A DNA stretch of 64,000 nucleotides from Letharia columbiana (GCF_014066305.1 NW_023501076.1:362501-426500), one strand, 5' to 3'. Positions 46,561 through 60,700 are shown, numbered from the stretch's first letter. The notes: generated by a model not told the origin, from the sequence alone. Translations and numbers: made by a program.

Positions 46561-48748
46561 CTTGATAGGCGCGTGATATGTCTATGGCAAGTGTGTGTCT
46601 TGAAAAGGCTAATTTGAACTGGGCTTACAATAGTAAGGGGAGATCAGTCGTCATCTATGACGACTGAAGGATAGATAAGTGGGGGAGGATGTTGCGCCTC
46701 GCAGGATAGAGGATGTATGTGGTGATTGTCAAATCGTCCTCTCAGGACCTTGCATGAAGCTCAATGAAGGAAGCGGACGAGATGATATAAAAATATGTAC
46801 GGATGGAGTGAAGGATTAACAAGGTACAGTAAGGAAGGAACAGACGTTAGTGGGAAAATTTGAACGCGGTCAGCTTACTTTACCTTACCGGGTAGAGGCG
46901 GGGGAACGATACAGCTATACGGGGCTTGGCGCGCTATGACAGAAAAGGTCTAGATCTGAGCTCAGCAGATCCGCCACAGCGTCATTGTTCTCTTGACCCC
47001 TGCTCCTACTCTATACTCTGCACTCTTAATTATTACTCTACTCTACAATCCATTCTTGCAGGACAGTGACATATCAAATGTCAATCTCGTCTCAACATTA
47101 AATTGTGAATCTAGTCTTACAAGACAAAAAGATCACCAACATTCTATCAGCATGAGTTGTGAGTGAGCTGAGCCGGTACGCAGTACGAGTCGGTCTGCTT
47201 GGAAAATCAGCCACCAACAAGCCCAATAACGAGCACGGAGGCTTGCAGCTCGACCTTTTCGAGTCGCCCATGGCCATCATCTTCCCGTAACCTATCGAGT
47301 ACCGATTTCCTTCTTAGCCTCCGTTTTCCATTGTGTCCCGTCACGGTTGCTGTAAGACTCCCTGCTTGACGCGCAGCCGTCGGCGGTTCCCGCATTGGCA
47401 CCATAAAGTATGCATTGTCTTCAGACCGGGATTGTGGATGATTTCCTCTACTGCCTTTTATGCCGCCCAAAGAATTATTCACGGTGTCTTTATTCGATGG
47501 CAGCAATATCTCGACACCAGTATCGCAACTTTCTCCAAGTTCAACGATACGCCCACAGTGCACCGACTCCGACTTTACTATCACATGGATTGGCAGGACG
47601 TAGAAGTCAAAGGCTGCATCCGAAGCGACCGCACATCTAAAAAAGCCCCCTTCGTACAATCGCGCCCACTCCTTCAACGAGTGTCCAAAACAATTTGCGG
47701 TACGATGAAGAATAAATTTTGATGTTCGACCAAGACATCTTCCACCCCAGGTGACAATCCATGGGACATTTCTTGGGGTACGTAAAGACATCCGTAACCG
47801 GCACCTACCCGATACAAGCGGCGAAGAAAGCTACAACTGCTCGCGCCTTCTGTTCTACCCAGAGACACACGTCTTCCTTCTAAAATTTTCTGTATCTTCC
47901 CCAGCTTCGTTGTCCCGGCCGCTGGAGAAGTGGTTGCCAGAGATCAAGCATTGGGTGCCGGGGGCGGCCTGGGCAACAATGGGCTTGCAAACTGAGACAA
48001 GGAGCGAAAAAGAACGAGGTGGACATATGTCGGTGAGAAAAAGCAAGGCCAGGAGCTGGGAAGAAGACTGATAAGGATGAAAAAAGACAGAACTGTATAT
48101 ATAGAGTGTAACGCGAGAGAACAGAAAGAGCTTGAACCGGTCCTCAGAAGCAGTGGGTAGTGCAGACCAAATCATATCGTGTCGGGCTTATGCTGTAAAA
48201 ATAACTGTGATGTTGCTCATGATCACTTCCAGATAGTCGCTGCTGCAATTTCACCGCCCAATGACGTCGAGGGACCATAGGTAAAGACACTCTTACGCCA
48301 TTCTCTAAGACTCATAGACTCTAATGGTAGGCTAGTTGTAGGTACTCTCCGAGAATCAACTGGCCATCGTGGCGACCTTGTGCACACAAGACAGTTCCAG
48401 CGTACAAGTAGTTCGTTCACTGGCAGAGGGTCGGCATGCCCGGATAGCGCGCTTGAGAGGTTTAGTGAGTCGAATCTAGACTTTCTGGGTGACCGTTGAT
48501 TACAAACTAAGAATGCCTCAAGACCTCCAGGTCAAAAGTCCCATCGAGGCATCATCCGCCGAAATTTGTCTCTCAAATTCACACATAGGCAAGAATCTTG
48601 ACGAGCAAGGCATAGGCGGCACTTGCATAAGCTCCTCCTTGCGGAATGCTTCGTTTGTGGCTAGAACACGTGGTTTCAGTACGTGCAGCGCGCACTTTAT
48701 ACGTTCCTAGCTTCGCCGGTACGATATGCCACCTAATGCTAATTGACC
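46561..48748. other. intergenic region with unsupported open frames
   Basis: About 2.2 kb upstream of the MFS gene. A minus-strand ATG frame of 194 residues (47207-47791) overlaps a plus-strand frame of 129 residues (47333-47722). Neither has a motif, signal peptide or splice-supported extension, so at most one could be a hypothetical gene and I do not call either. Confidence 0.4.
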
Positions 48749-49482
48749 CTACTCGACCGAAAATGATGTATCTGCCCCTGCATCAATCGACGGCGTCTGT
48801 ACTCCCGAATTGTTTGGCACGTCCTGAATGCTTTTCAAGTTTCCGACCTCCCACCGCTTAATCTCCTTCTTGAAAACGGGGAAGACCTTATTCGGTCCAC
48901 CAGGTATGTGGATGCTGCCGTAGGCTTCGAAGATCAGGACATCGTAGACTCCACTCTGCACCACGTATAGCCGGGCTTCTCCGTTGATTATTTGTATACT
49001 GTTTGGGATCTTCATATCGATGCCCTTGATCAGATCGCCGTGGAAGACACCGATTCTTTTGTCGACAAGGTAGTGGACCCAGAACTCCACTGTGACCGAG
49101 TAATCGTCGTCGATTTCGCCTTTGACCTGTACCATCACGATTAGTCGTAACCCCAAAGCCACTTTCTGGTGTTTGGAAACGCTCAACATACGAGGAAGTA
49201 GACGAGGTCTCCTAGCCCAGGGATATCGATTTCTTCCTCGAATGGTATTGTCTCCGCGACCTCCCCATTTGTGCTGTTCAGGGCAAGTATGTTAGAAGCA
49301 GTCGGGGTGCTGGCAAAAAGAATAGCGTCTTTCTTGTGAAGCAAGTTCTTCAAAGGAGTCGACAAGCGTTTCACATGGTGAGCTGCGAGGTTGACCGGAT
49401 CCTCTGAAGTGGTGACGTGGGCGGAGGTGAGAGCTGGTAGCAGAAGACACATGAGATTCGACAGAACCATGAAGAACAACAT
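48749..49482 (-). CDS. small secreted protein of unknown function
   Basis: Two exons, 49482-49192 and 49126-48749, join in phase to 222 residues across a 65-base intron (GTATGT donor, CTAAT branch, CAG acceptor). The ATG at 49482 is chosen because it directly opens a hydrophobic signal peptide (about residues 1-21, rich in Leu, Met and Phe); the frame is open a little further upstream but without an ATG. The mature protein has few cysteines and alternating hydrophobic strands (VTVEFWVHYLV, ARLYVVQSGVYDVLIFEAYG). I do not recognise the family. A secreted lectin-like or effector-like beta protein is possible, but this is speculation. Confidence 0.62.
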
Positions 49483-50633
49483 GATGGTATGACGAAGGGT
49501 TGTCACCGCAGGCTGGCTAACATTCCCTTGCAGAAAGCGTGACAGGTCGAGAATCGAGCAATCGGTCGTATATAGAGCTACCCTAGGACTCTGCAGAAAT
49601 GGTGCACGGGAATTTAACCGCGAGGCAACAAAGGACGCATAGACGGTTAAAGCGAGTTGGGTTTTGATTTTGAACTAGTACATAGGGACAGCCTTGATGT
49701 ATGCTATTATACAAACGCTGCCTCTGTCATTGGTTGAGATAGAAGATAAGTGTGCTGCGAGGGAGTCGCACTTGGAATTAGAATGACCGCGGATACGCCG
49801 TCGCCTACAAGTAAGCCAAGTAAAGAGCCCCAAGAGTGTTGTCTGGCAATCTGCCGCCTTTTAAGCTAGGGATACCCCACTTGTCATTGGCCTAAAGACA
49901 AAGAAACTCTTTCTGGGAGGTGATAGGAACTGATAGAGCACCAACCATCATGTGGGCTGCCTGAACGCCAGTGAGGTTTTGCGGGAGCAAGTCACTATCC
50001 AGGGAACAATGCAGATGGCGAACCGGGTTCACCGTTTGGTAGCCAATACCAGCATGGACCGGATCTACCTCTCCCTGCAAAAGCGATAGCCGAGCGGGTA
50101 ATATCAAGGTCGATGAATTACAGCCACTCACAGACTGGGATCTCATCTCTATTCTTGATATTCTTCAATCATCTCTATCATCTTGTTGCTGATCAGATCA
50201 GCGCTGGAAGGTAGCAGAGCTTTGGTACGCCAATTTGCCTCCTGGTGTTGTGGTGCGATTGCGCATGAGGTCAGCACTGGCTGTGTTTCTTTTCGCCAAG
50301 CGAACGGTCAGCATCGTCCAATGACCAACCACTGTGGCCGGCTAAAAGCAGGCTGATTTTGTTTATAGCATTCGAAACATAGACAACCGCGCCACACAGC
50401 CGCTAGGTCCCCCAACGCATGTCGCGTGTTAAAAAAAACATCATTGCGCATCGGCAAGCGCAAAATTCCCCTAGGCCCAAACGTCAACCTTTTACCAGGA
50501 GCTGGCTCCGAAGTACACTTCCACTGGGTTTTTATATTGCGAGCAAACCTCCACGCTTGCATGAAAGCTGTGATCCCACGAGAGGAACATATGTGAACCA
50601 TTTGTGTATCTCGAAATCTTGAATCGTTTCAAG
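49483..50633. other. divergent intergenic between two small secreted-protein genes
   Basis: This 1.15 kb interval lies between outward-facing starts at 49482 (minus) and 50634 (plus) and should contain both promoters. Short open frames have no motif. No repeats or RNA genes were seen. Confidence 0.45.
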
Positions 50634-51317
50634 ATGTTTCTATCTAAAGCTCCCTCGTGGTTCCTGTTGTGCGCTCTACTATGCTCGCAGTGCGTACTTG
50701 GTGCCCACTTACCTCGTAGGGGCCTGACAGAGCGCTCCTCGCTATCAAATGCTCAGAAACAGCGTGAACCACGGTATCTAATTCAGCCAATTCCTACTAC
50801 CATACACTGCATTGATGGGAACTGACATTGTCCAAGTGCCAACGCAATCGCACAACCCGATCTCATCCCAACCGTTGTTCCGGCAGACGGGGCCAAATCA
50901 ATCGGCATCCACATCCATCCCCTGACTGCCTCAATCCTCCCACAAGCCGTTGGTCAAGTCCTCATCCAAGCCCTCTTCACCGCCTACATCACCTTCGGCC
51001 GCGAACCTCTAGCCCTCTCCAATTCTTTCCACCACAGCGTCTCGTCTCGATTGCCGAACTTCAACGTCGAGTTCGAGCTGTCAGCCACGGGTAACCAGAC
51101 GGCGGATTTCGTGTTGACAAATAGTCGGATTGTGGAGACGCTGTCCCTGCTGGGCTTCGATTACTCGAATCAGCAAAACGTGAGCAGTATGGTGGAATAC
51201 AATTTCGATGTCGTGATTGATGTCTGGATGCAGCCCGAGGTTGTTATTGCGAGGGGGTCGGTGAAGAATTTACCACCAGCTAGTGCTCCTGCGGCTACCA
51301 TCACGGCCAAGGTTTAG
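50634..51317 (+). CDS. small secreted protein of unknown function, two exons
   Basis: Exons 50634-50773 and 50837-51317 join in phase to 206 residues. Both exons lie in the same reading frame and are separated by a single TGA (50823-50825), which could be mistaken for a nonsense mutation. That stop sits inside a 63-base intron with GTATCT donor, CTGAC branch and AAG acceptor. The N-terminus is a clear signal peptide (about residues 1-23, FLLCALLCSQCVLG) followed by a basic stretch with a possible Kex2-type RR site. The mature part, with FNVEFELSATGNQTADFVLTN and YNFDVVIDVWMQPEVVIARG, looks beta-rich. Family not recognised. It diverges from the other small secreted-protein gene. Confidence 0.6.
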
Positions 51318-53577
51318 GGAATAAATGGATATTGGAGGGCGCTATGACTACGGCGCAGGGTTGGCGCCTATCCAAAGGCTCCTCCCTGGGAATTATCAGA
51401 CTGTGAAGCTCAGACGACTAAGTACAAAGCATTACCATCTGCGAGGGAACATTTGTCTGACTTCAGAGCGCTGCTTCGATGCTTTCTTGCCTACCTTAGA
51501 CACAAAGCAATGCTTATCGTCTAGTATCACCACGAGTCTGCGATCGTAGACAAATTGGACAACGGCCTCACAATGAAGGTAGAGAGACATCGGCAAGTAC
51601 CAATAAATTACTATCGTTGTGACCAGGAGCAGAAAAACGTATTCTGAGCTTAGCAGTGCCTCGGCACCAGCGAACCCAAGGCCCAGCACGTTCTTTGACG
51701 AAGAATATCAGGATACTGAGACTCGAAGACTGATACCTTGATACGGTCGCCGAAAATTAATGAGAATCTAGTACTCACACGGCGGTAGCGCCACCAAGCA
51801 GGAGTAGCTTTGAGACGCCATCAACTTATTCGGCGCTTGGCCCATCTTTGGCAGCTAACATTGAGGAAGCCCGTTTCCCATGGTTGACTGGCGGCTTCGC
51901 TTGTGCGCGTAACGTATATGCCAGTCTCTATCGCTCACGCGCTATCTAGAGTCTAAAGACTCCCATAAGCTGCCGTATCTACATCGTGCAGACAATGCGA
52001 GGGATCGGCGATGGGCTCATCGTAAACAGGAAGTACAGCCAACTTTCGCGTTAAACCGCAATTCCCAAAGTAATCGAACACAAAGAAAGCCACAAACCCC
52101 TTGTGAAGCGAAGAAGGATTGTTACTTGCGATGACCGAGGGAATAGGCGCCGAGATGTAGTGAATGTTTGTTTCCGCAATGGGCAGTAGTAGCTGTGCTT
52201 ATTGCTAGGCCAAATATGTACGGTCAACCATATATGCCTTGTAAAGGTCAATTGTTGTTAGCGATGGGTTACACGGGCAGGTGTTTTCTGCCTGCGTGAT
52301 ATGTATGAGCGAAGCGAATAGTGGGGCCACGAATGGGTCGAGGCGGTATTTCGATACTGCGTTTCCCTTGTAAAAAACCAGCCCATTCGACTGTTTTACT
52401 TCGCGTACGCATTGCCAGAATGCTGGCCGAGCAGGCGCCGGAACGGGTTCGAATTTCTGCCGTAAATAGAGCCAAAAGAGACTCAGCGATTCTGGCGACC
52501 ATTCAGTGTAAGCCCGATTAACACGACTGCAATCTCATTGCGAAACACAATGGGAGTGTGGATACACCATCAAAACCAGGAAAGAACAACTAGAAGGGAT
52601 AATCATCTCGGGAACATATTGGTTGAGTGATGGGAAGCCTTAGATCGAAAATGGCGGATAAGGATACATCACGCCGCGATGTGTTGCAGGGCTGGTTGGA
52701 TGCAAAAGCTTCGAATCCACAAGAATGTTCCTTGCCTCCCAGTCCTTGCTCTCGTGCTCCATTTCGTAACGAATGCTCTGCTATCCTCCAGCCATGTCAA
52801 TTTTCTACCAGCTTACTCTAGTTGAGACCTTCACTATTGCATCCTTAAATTGGTGGAGCGCCTTGGCCGCGCGCATCCTTTCACGATGCTAGGCTTAGCT
52901 CTTTAACCTCTCTCTCGCTCTCTTTCGTACCCAGAGACGGACATCCATTGGCTGCTCTGCTGCTTGATACCAACTCGACAGCCCACTCACCTCCCTATGT
53001 CGTTCGATGGCAGCTTCCTGTCCATCTTCATCTTTTCCAGGAGGGAACGAAAAGCTCGCAAACGACCTTTTGGGTACGATCGGCAATTTTGCCTCGACGT
53101 TGAAGCTCTAGCAGATGGCCCGTTTCGACCGCTGGGGATCCCCTGGAACGAATCGTGGAGGTCTCCCTGGTGCGACAGAGTCAAAAAACGAGCTCTGGCA
53201 CTGAGAAATCTGATTGGGTGAGATCCGCTGAGTAAGCAAGATAATCTTCGACGCTATGATTCCTCCAATCACTCCGCCAATTCCACTCCTCAACATTTTA
53301 ACGCCGTTGATGTTGGCAGAATCATACTCCCTCTAGACGCGAAATATTCGAATATCTGACGATATGGTATGACCGCAATACGGGAGCTGATCTATCCTAC
53401 GATGTGTTTCAGCGCCCTAGTGACCCCGCAAAGCGCATAAACAAGACTTCACCGTTCCTTCTCCGCATTCATATATTGTTTCGGTGGTTCCGTCCATCTC
53501 ATTGTTTCACATTCTCTGATCGATCTTGTTGCAAAGTGTAAACAATGCTAATCATTTTTTATGTATTAAACTTGACA
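51318..53577. other. gene-poor region before the fold-back element
   Basis: About 2.3 kb with only short frames (up to 85 residues) on both strands and no recognisable domain, signal peptide or RNA gene. Composition is ordinary, so this is not part of the RIP island. Confidence 0.45.
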
Positions 53578-54071
53578 GGTAAATTACAAATTCATACCCC
53601 AAAACCTTGGATCCTTACAAATTCACCCTAATTACATTTTCATACCCCAATGGGGTATGAATCGGTTTTGCCATTCCTTGGGGTATGAAAATGTAATTTA
53701 CCATAGTGCGCTGAGGTTAGGTCTTCGGGGGTTGCGAAATTAGCCCGGACCGGCCTCGGGAACCCGAACTGAAGACCTCTAGGGTTCGCCGTGTAACTCG
53801 TCAAAACCTCGCTCCGGGGTTTAATCCCCAACTCACCCCATCCGCGATAACTTTAGGGTTCAATTTTCTAGGGGCTGTTTAATGCTTCCGGGGCTTCTTT
53901 AGGGACGTTAAACGCCGGACACTCAAAGGCCAAATTTTAATAAATTACAAATTCATACCCCAAAGAATGGAATTACATTTTCATACCCCAAGATTTGGTG
54001 GAGGGGTATGAAATGTAATTATATGATTTGTAAGGATCCAAGGTTTTGGGGTATGAATTTGTAATTTACCC
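53578..54071. mobile_element. fold-back transposable element with nested inverted repeats and 11-bp target duplication
   Basis: The ends are inverted copies of each other for about 45 bases: the left end starts ggtaaattacaaattcatac and continues through ccttggatccttacaaat, and the right end is its reverse complement. Both sides are flanked by the same 11 bases, taaacttgaca (53567-53577 and 54072-54082). Within the left arm (53578-53703) the same motif occurs again in inverted form, closing a smaller hairpin with catacccc-aat-ggggtatg at its centre. The right arm (about 53941-54071) also contains shorter inverted copies. The 230-base centre is non-coding. The duplication length fits Mutator-like elements (9-11 bp). 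It has no transposase and would be mobilised in trans. Confidence 0.88.
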
Positions 54072-54290
54072 TAAACTTGACACGCGTTCATCTCCTCTTG
54101 CTGCCGTAGCACATAAAGATCCTTCCTGACCTTTAAAATGGACAGAAATATGTTCTTTTGCCGAGGATTTTTGTTTCGTCGCTCTTTTCCAGCAGTTCGC
54201 TCACTCCTTCGCGAATTGATTGCGCACCACACTCCTTCGGTTTATACAATTCCCTTTTAAAGAGACATTCTTCAGGATAGTTCAGTCAAC
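54072..54290. other. spacer and presumed promoter of the GH12 locus
   Basis: It begins with the right copy of the 11-bp duplication. The fold-back element therefore lies only about 220 bases upstream of the first ATG of the GH12 locus, within its promoter region. Confidence 0.4.
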
Positions 54291-55516
<1,226 letters not shown>

Positions 55517-55925
55517 AATCTTAACATGAGAAAAATGAGGGAGAGCAGGGTCTGCCAGTTTTGATAGCTATCATCGCAGCGGCTCTTCACTAACATGCCG
55601 CAAAGCTGAGACGAGCTTAGGCTCCGAGGGAGCATTCTTAGGAAGCATTGCAAAGTATTCGGGAGCTGCGGTGCTCTCATGTAGCTTCTGTGGTGGAGTA
55701 GTTGAGCGCTTAGATGTCAAACTTGATTGAATGGATTGTAAGAAAGTTCGCAAAGGCAAAGTGTTCATTTTAAATTGGCGACTATCGTGCTAGGTAACAT
55801 GCTCTGCGAGAATAACCGCAAAAGTTATTTTTCCTAGGCTTCGAGATATAGTTACACTTGCACCCATCCCACATGTACTCCTCTTCTCCTTAAATCACAG
55901 ACCTCCTTGCGGCCGCTAGTATCCC
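55517..55925. other. convergent intergenic region
   Basis: This 409-base gap lies between the GH12 locus (plus) and the DyP peroxidase gene (minus). It has short motif-free frames only. Confidence 0.5.
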
Positions 55926-57712
55926 TTAGGCCAAAGCGAAGGTGGCCTTGAGAGCAGGGATGGAGGGCGAGAAGAAATACTCGCCTCCTTTCGGCACTAC
56001 CCATGTGGGCAGAGTGAGTGAGGTACTTTGGCTCTGTGGGTTGGCGCCTATCATCGAACGAGCTCCTGCAGCATTCTGACCGATGAGAGGGTCGAGTCCT
56101 GAAATCACTGCAGCCCCCGTCGGTCCCGTCTTGGGAGGAAAGTTGGCCGTGTTCGACCAATCTAACAACCGTTAGCCGATTGTCAACAAAGACTTGTACG
56201 GATGGTAAGTTACTGTTTTGCAGAAATTGGAACCCGAAGTGAATGTTGCTCTGGTATGCTGCGAAGAGGAGGCCACGCCCGTGGACAGTCTTTCCGGATG
56301 CAGCTTCAGCTGCAGTAACTTCTGGTCCGAACTGGACACCGCGACGAAAGATACGGTGTTTCTCGTTAGCGTTCGCGGTAGTTGCGTTGAGATCCTCAAT
56401 GTCGGCTCGAGGGTTTGTCTTCCGTGTGTGCGCTGCGAAGGGGCATCTATCTTGCGTCTTTGAGTCGTCTGGAAAAGCGTAGCGGAAGTTGTTGTTGCGA
56501 GAGGCGTCTTTCCCGAGGGCCGGGTCATCATGCGTTGGTGCAATATCGACAGGTGCTCCTGTGCGCCATCGCCACCATTAGCATAAGCGACAAGGCTCGC
56601 AAAAAAGGCACAGGCCAACATACCGCTCATCCAACGACCGACGAAGCGGGCCCCGAGGAGTTCACTGCCAAGATCAGGAGCTAAACCAGCGATAGGATTC
56701 CGCTTCAGAAATGTTTGGAATTCAGGGACAAGTTGAAAGAGATAGCGAAAAGCAAGAAAGCTCCCATCCAGTGCCCAGGATGGTCGAGTATTGGGTCCCT
56801 GGTCCACAAAAGCGGCATTGAATTTATCATCGCCTTCGCGGCCGAGGAGTGTTATTCCTTGGCGTACAAACTCCTGCCCAGGATTGTTTGTGGCATTGAC
56901 ACCACGGACTGCAGGCTGCGAGATGCCGTCCAGAAAGCCAAAGCTATGATAAGATATCAGCGTTTGAAAGGTCTTGCGACTCTAGTAGAGATACGAACTG
57001 CTCATGACCCTTTTCTTTTCCCGGCCGGACATCTCCGACAATGCGGAGCGCTTCATGAATGGTGGCGCAATGTGCTCCAACGAAGAAAATCCTTTCGATC
57101 TCAGCTAATGTTTCGGCGACTGTTTGGTGGCTTTCGCCTGAGACCAGGATCATGCCATCAACACCCTGCTTGAAAGCAGGGACCCAGTCCGGACTGTCTG
57201 AAGTTGCCGTTCCTGGGTCACCGAGAGTTGGTGCATCAGCGAGCATCCCTTTGCGAAAGACGTCATCCCCAATGTTGTCGTTGATCCCCATCTGCGAAGA
57301 TAGGAGTCCAAATTAGCAAGGCTTCAAACATATGGCATGCCAAGCAGTTTGGCCCACCTTCACCAGTCCCTTTTGACTGAACACTATGTTGACTCCGCTG
57401 ATCTTCAAAAGCGACGGAGAAACTCCACGTCCCACTGCGTCTTTCTTGTTCTGAGATATTTTCTCATGATGGCTGAAAACCTGCGCGGTCGTGGTGATAA
57501 GAGGGATCAAAGTGGCCAGTTGTCTACGGAACGCTTGGACGCGAGATTCGTCGATGAGAAAGAAAAAATAAGTCTGAGTCTTCTTGGGAAGACCCGCCCT
57601 GTGAAAGTGAGTTTGGCCGGAACGGTACTCATTTCTGGCTTCAGGTTTAGACTCACAAGATGTCACCTTGGACATTGTTGAGATCTAGAGGAGCAGGAGT
57701 GGAAGACGTCAT
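55926..57712 (-). CDS. DyP-type heme peroxidase
   Basis: Six exons (57712-57657, 57598-57358, 57291-56999, 56943-56624, 56558-56214, 56161-55926) with matching phases give 496 residues, a normal length for fungal DyPs. The N-terminus has the family start LDLNNVQGDIL. The catalytic GXXDG is GFLDG at 199-203 (Asp202), generated across the exon 3/4 junction. The proximal heme histidine is His347 in CPFAAHTRKTNPR, and the distal arginine lies in IFRRGVQFGPEV (Arg375 or Arg376). RGLLFAAYQSNIHFGFQF follows. The enzyme uses H2O2 to oxidise dyes and phenolics, including lignin-like compounds. No signal peptide is visible at the chosen ATG, so it may be intracellular or leave by another route. It is convergent with the GH12 locus. 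Confidence 0.92.
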
Positions 57713-60700
57713 GTCGAAGGCTGAAGGACGGCTGTCAACTGTGGAAGTCACGAGTTGGAATTTTGAGAAAGCCACAAAGTTTATAGAGGAAGACCAGTCG
57801 CAGATGGAGAATGGTATATAGTTGGAATCCTTAGCGAAGCATCGGGGGGGCCTTCTTATATGTAAACCAGAAGGCGCTGGGCTGAGCAAGTACTGCAGTG
57901 TTACAGTTGGCTGGTCGGGAAAGCCAAAATAGCTCATACTGCAGCTCTGCTGTCAAGAAAACTATCACGAGGGCCAAAGCATGTAAGATTTTGGTGCCCG
58001 TCTCTCGGCGTACAATCCGGTCATCACAGATTACTATACGGATGCGCCGCTTCATCACAACGTAAGCGGCCTGTGCCCGAGGAACATGGCTAAGAGGTGG
58101 GAAAGGCCGGATCCAAGCGGGCAAGGGATCTTCTGCATGTTTTTCTCGTAAGCACGAAATTTCAGCTGTTGGGGTCAATGACGGAGAATCTGAGCAGTGG
58201 ATCTTATTCTGTCAATGTTCGATAGCTGTTCGAGGACAAGGAGAAGTGTAGTACCGAGTGCAGCGGCTTGATGGAGCTCTGCTCTTGGTTCGCCAAAGCA
58301 ACAGTAAGCCATGTTAGTCACAGCCGAAGCCCGCATTGTTCATGCAAGTCAGACGACAGATATTTTTATTGCCAAACGCTCATCATGTCAAAGCACAGCC
58401 CACATTATGTCTTTCGCGGTACATCGCATTGTTGTATGGAGCGTATAAACGGATTCGAAAGACCTATGTAGGCTGGATGTACGATACAATACAGGAACAA
58501 CACGACGAGTCGGAAAGCACCGCAGTAGGTGTGCGTGCGCTTTACGCGCCAAGCCTCGAGATTCAAAGTATTACGTCATCTCCGTGAGCCGGGTCTTGTC
58601 TGGGGCAAGTCGAAAAGGCCTCTCGGTCGTTAATTCTTGCGAAACTGCGCGACTAAAGTACTCTACTACGCAAAATCCTGAGCAGCGCTAGTAGCAGCGC
58701 TAGTCTTTCGTTCGGAAGACGACCCTGGAGCCGAGCACCCTGGAATGTTTGTTTGCAAGCGTACAAATTGAACTTAGAAAGGTCTTTTGGGCCTCATAGA
58801 AGCATTGAACCCCAAGTGGGGCTTGAGCCGGGTACAATTCCGAAGCGGCTCTAAACGCATTGTCCAGGATACTACTTTATTGTCGAGGTAACCGTGCCTT
58901 ACATGTAACTTTTCACCTGGGGTATTTTAAATGTTGGCGTAGCAAGTGTGGCGCAGAAGTCTTGGCGTCCTGGGTTTTCGGTGCCGATATCTATCATAAA
59001 GGGGCCATCTTTCTCAGCTTTTCCTCCCATGTTCAATCAAGAAACTATTCGACAGAAGGCCTTGTCTTTGTCTTTGCGGAATAATCGTACATCGAAAGGG
59101 AGATGGAATAACGAGCCAACGAGGTGTGGTCGACTAGCAACTTGATTAGAAGCATGCCATGAGACGGAAAATCTTGGCATGGCGCAGTCAGCAGCGGCCT
59201 GCATTACTTGCAAAGTCTTCCGATTCGTGCGTCTCGTACATATATCTGGATTAGTCTAGCAATGTGCCATAACCGCCCCTGATATCCATCGTGATCATCA
59301 GCCAGCAGCCGAGAATATGAGAGTCCGACTAATCATATGGCGGCACGAAGAGCTGTCGTCCGCTGCGTTCGCAGCAATCGCCCACAGCTGCCTTAAGCCA
59401 ACACCTATCTTTTCATGCACGAATATCTGAGGTTGGATCTCCTCATGCTTAGCAACCTTTTCCCTAAGTCCCCGCGCAGTGTTGTGAGCATGTTCGTGCG
59501 GAGCTCCTCACGGCTCACTTGACGAGCGTCAACCATATCACGAGGTTAGACCCCATCACCATAGCTACCGTAGATTGCGGTAGCGATGCAGTTAATATCG
59601 CAAGCGCCTCCTGACACCCTTGATCGCTGGTCAGTTCAGATCTGATGCGTAGACATGAGCCAAAAGGTTGAGATTGTGCATTATTTGGATTTTATGTTAT
59701 GCTATGCATGAAACTTTCGGATCTCGATAGAAGCATTACATGAAACCGCAACCACGTAGACATGAGAGGAAGACTGTGTGTGGCATAAACGCTGGCGGAC
59801 AGCAGAAAGCCTCAACAGAGTCTCGATTTCATAGTCTGACTATGGAGACCCAAACTGCGCTCACCTTACAATTCTGGTCTACCGGAGTCGTAACATACTA
59901 GCCGAGCTCCGTTATAGTAACGCTTGAGATGTCCTTAGTCGAAAGAGCCGATACAGATCGAATTGGTGGCATGATGGTATCTTTCCCTTTACCAAGGTTT
60001 CCAAGGACTTGGGTTTCTTACTGTTACTTATGTGGGTCATAGACACCAACAAAATCAAAACTGAGCATGGAGACATTACTGAGGGCGTGAGTATCATTTA
60101 ATGGATGGAGCAGAGTTCCCGTGGTATGGAGTCTGTCTTGGGGATAGGAATGTCACTTATCACTAGAAGGTGCTAAACCTGCGACAGCAATTGTGGGTAT
60201 TCAGATATCGACCTTTCCGCTCCACCCTAAAAAAGATAGTTAGTAGAAAAAGAAACTTGGATGTGGGATACCTATCACTGATAGTGTGCAAAAGTTATTC
60301 CTGGGGTCAATGTATGAAACACACATAATCTGAAACATTATCCGTGTGAAACTTGGAACCCGTTCCAAATCTTTTTTTCTTGAACCAGTGAGGTATGACA
60401 GTATGGTGAGCTCTAATTCGCTCAGTCAAAAGAAAGTCAAGACTCCGTTTATTGTTGTCGAACTTACGAAATGTCTCGCGAGAAAGCAAATGGTCAAAGC
60501 CATCTCTTTCACGATGAAACAAGGGCGCACAAACAAGGGCGCACAAAGCAAGCTGCGACGTTGACCAGTCAACTCACTTAGAGAGAAAATCTTTCATGAT
60601 CGGGAACAACGTAAATCAAGAGCCACCTTGTTCTTAACCATTCTGTTATTCATTGTCTCAGGATTCATTTGTCTCAAACATACCTTACTCTCAACCTTCC

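Noticed and set aside
47207..47791. Minus-strand ATG frame of 194 residues
   Set aside because: Overlaps an almost equally long frame on the other strand and shows no family motif; left as unsupported.
50823..50825. In-frame TGA suggesting a pseudogene
   Set aside because: A well-formed 63-base intron removes it and restores a continuous frame.
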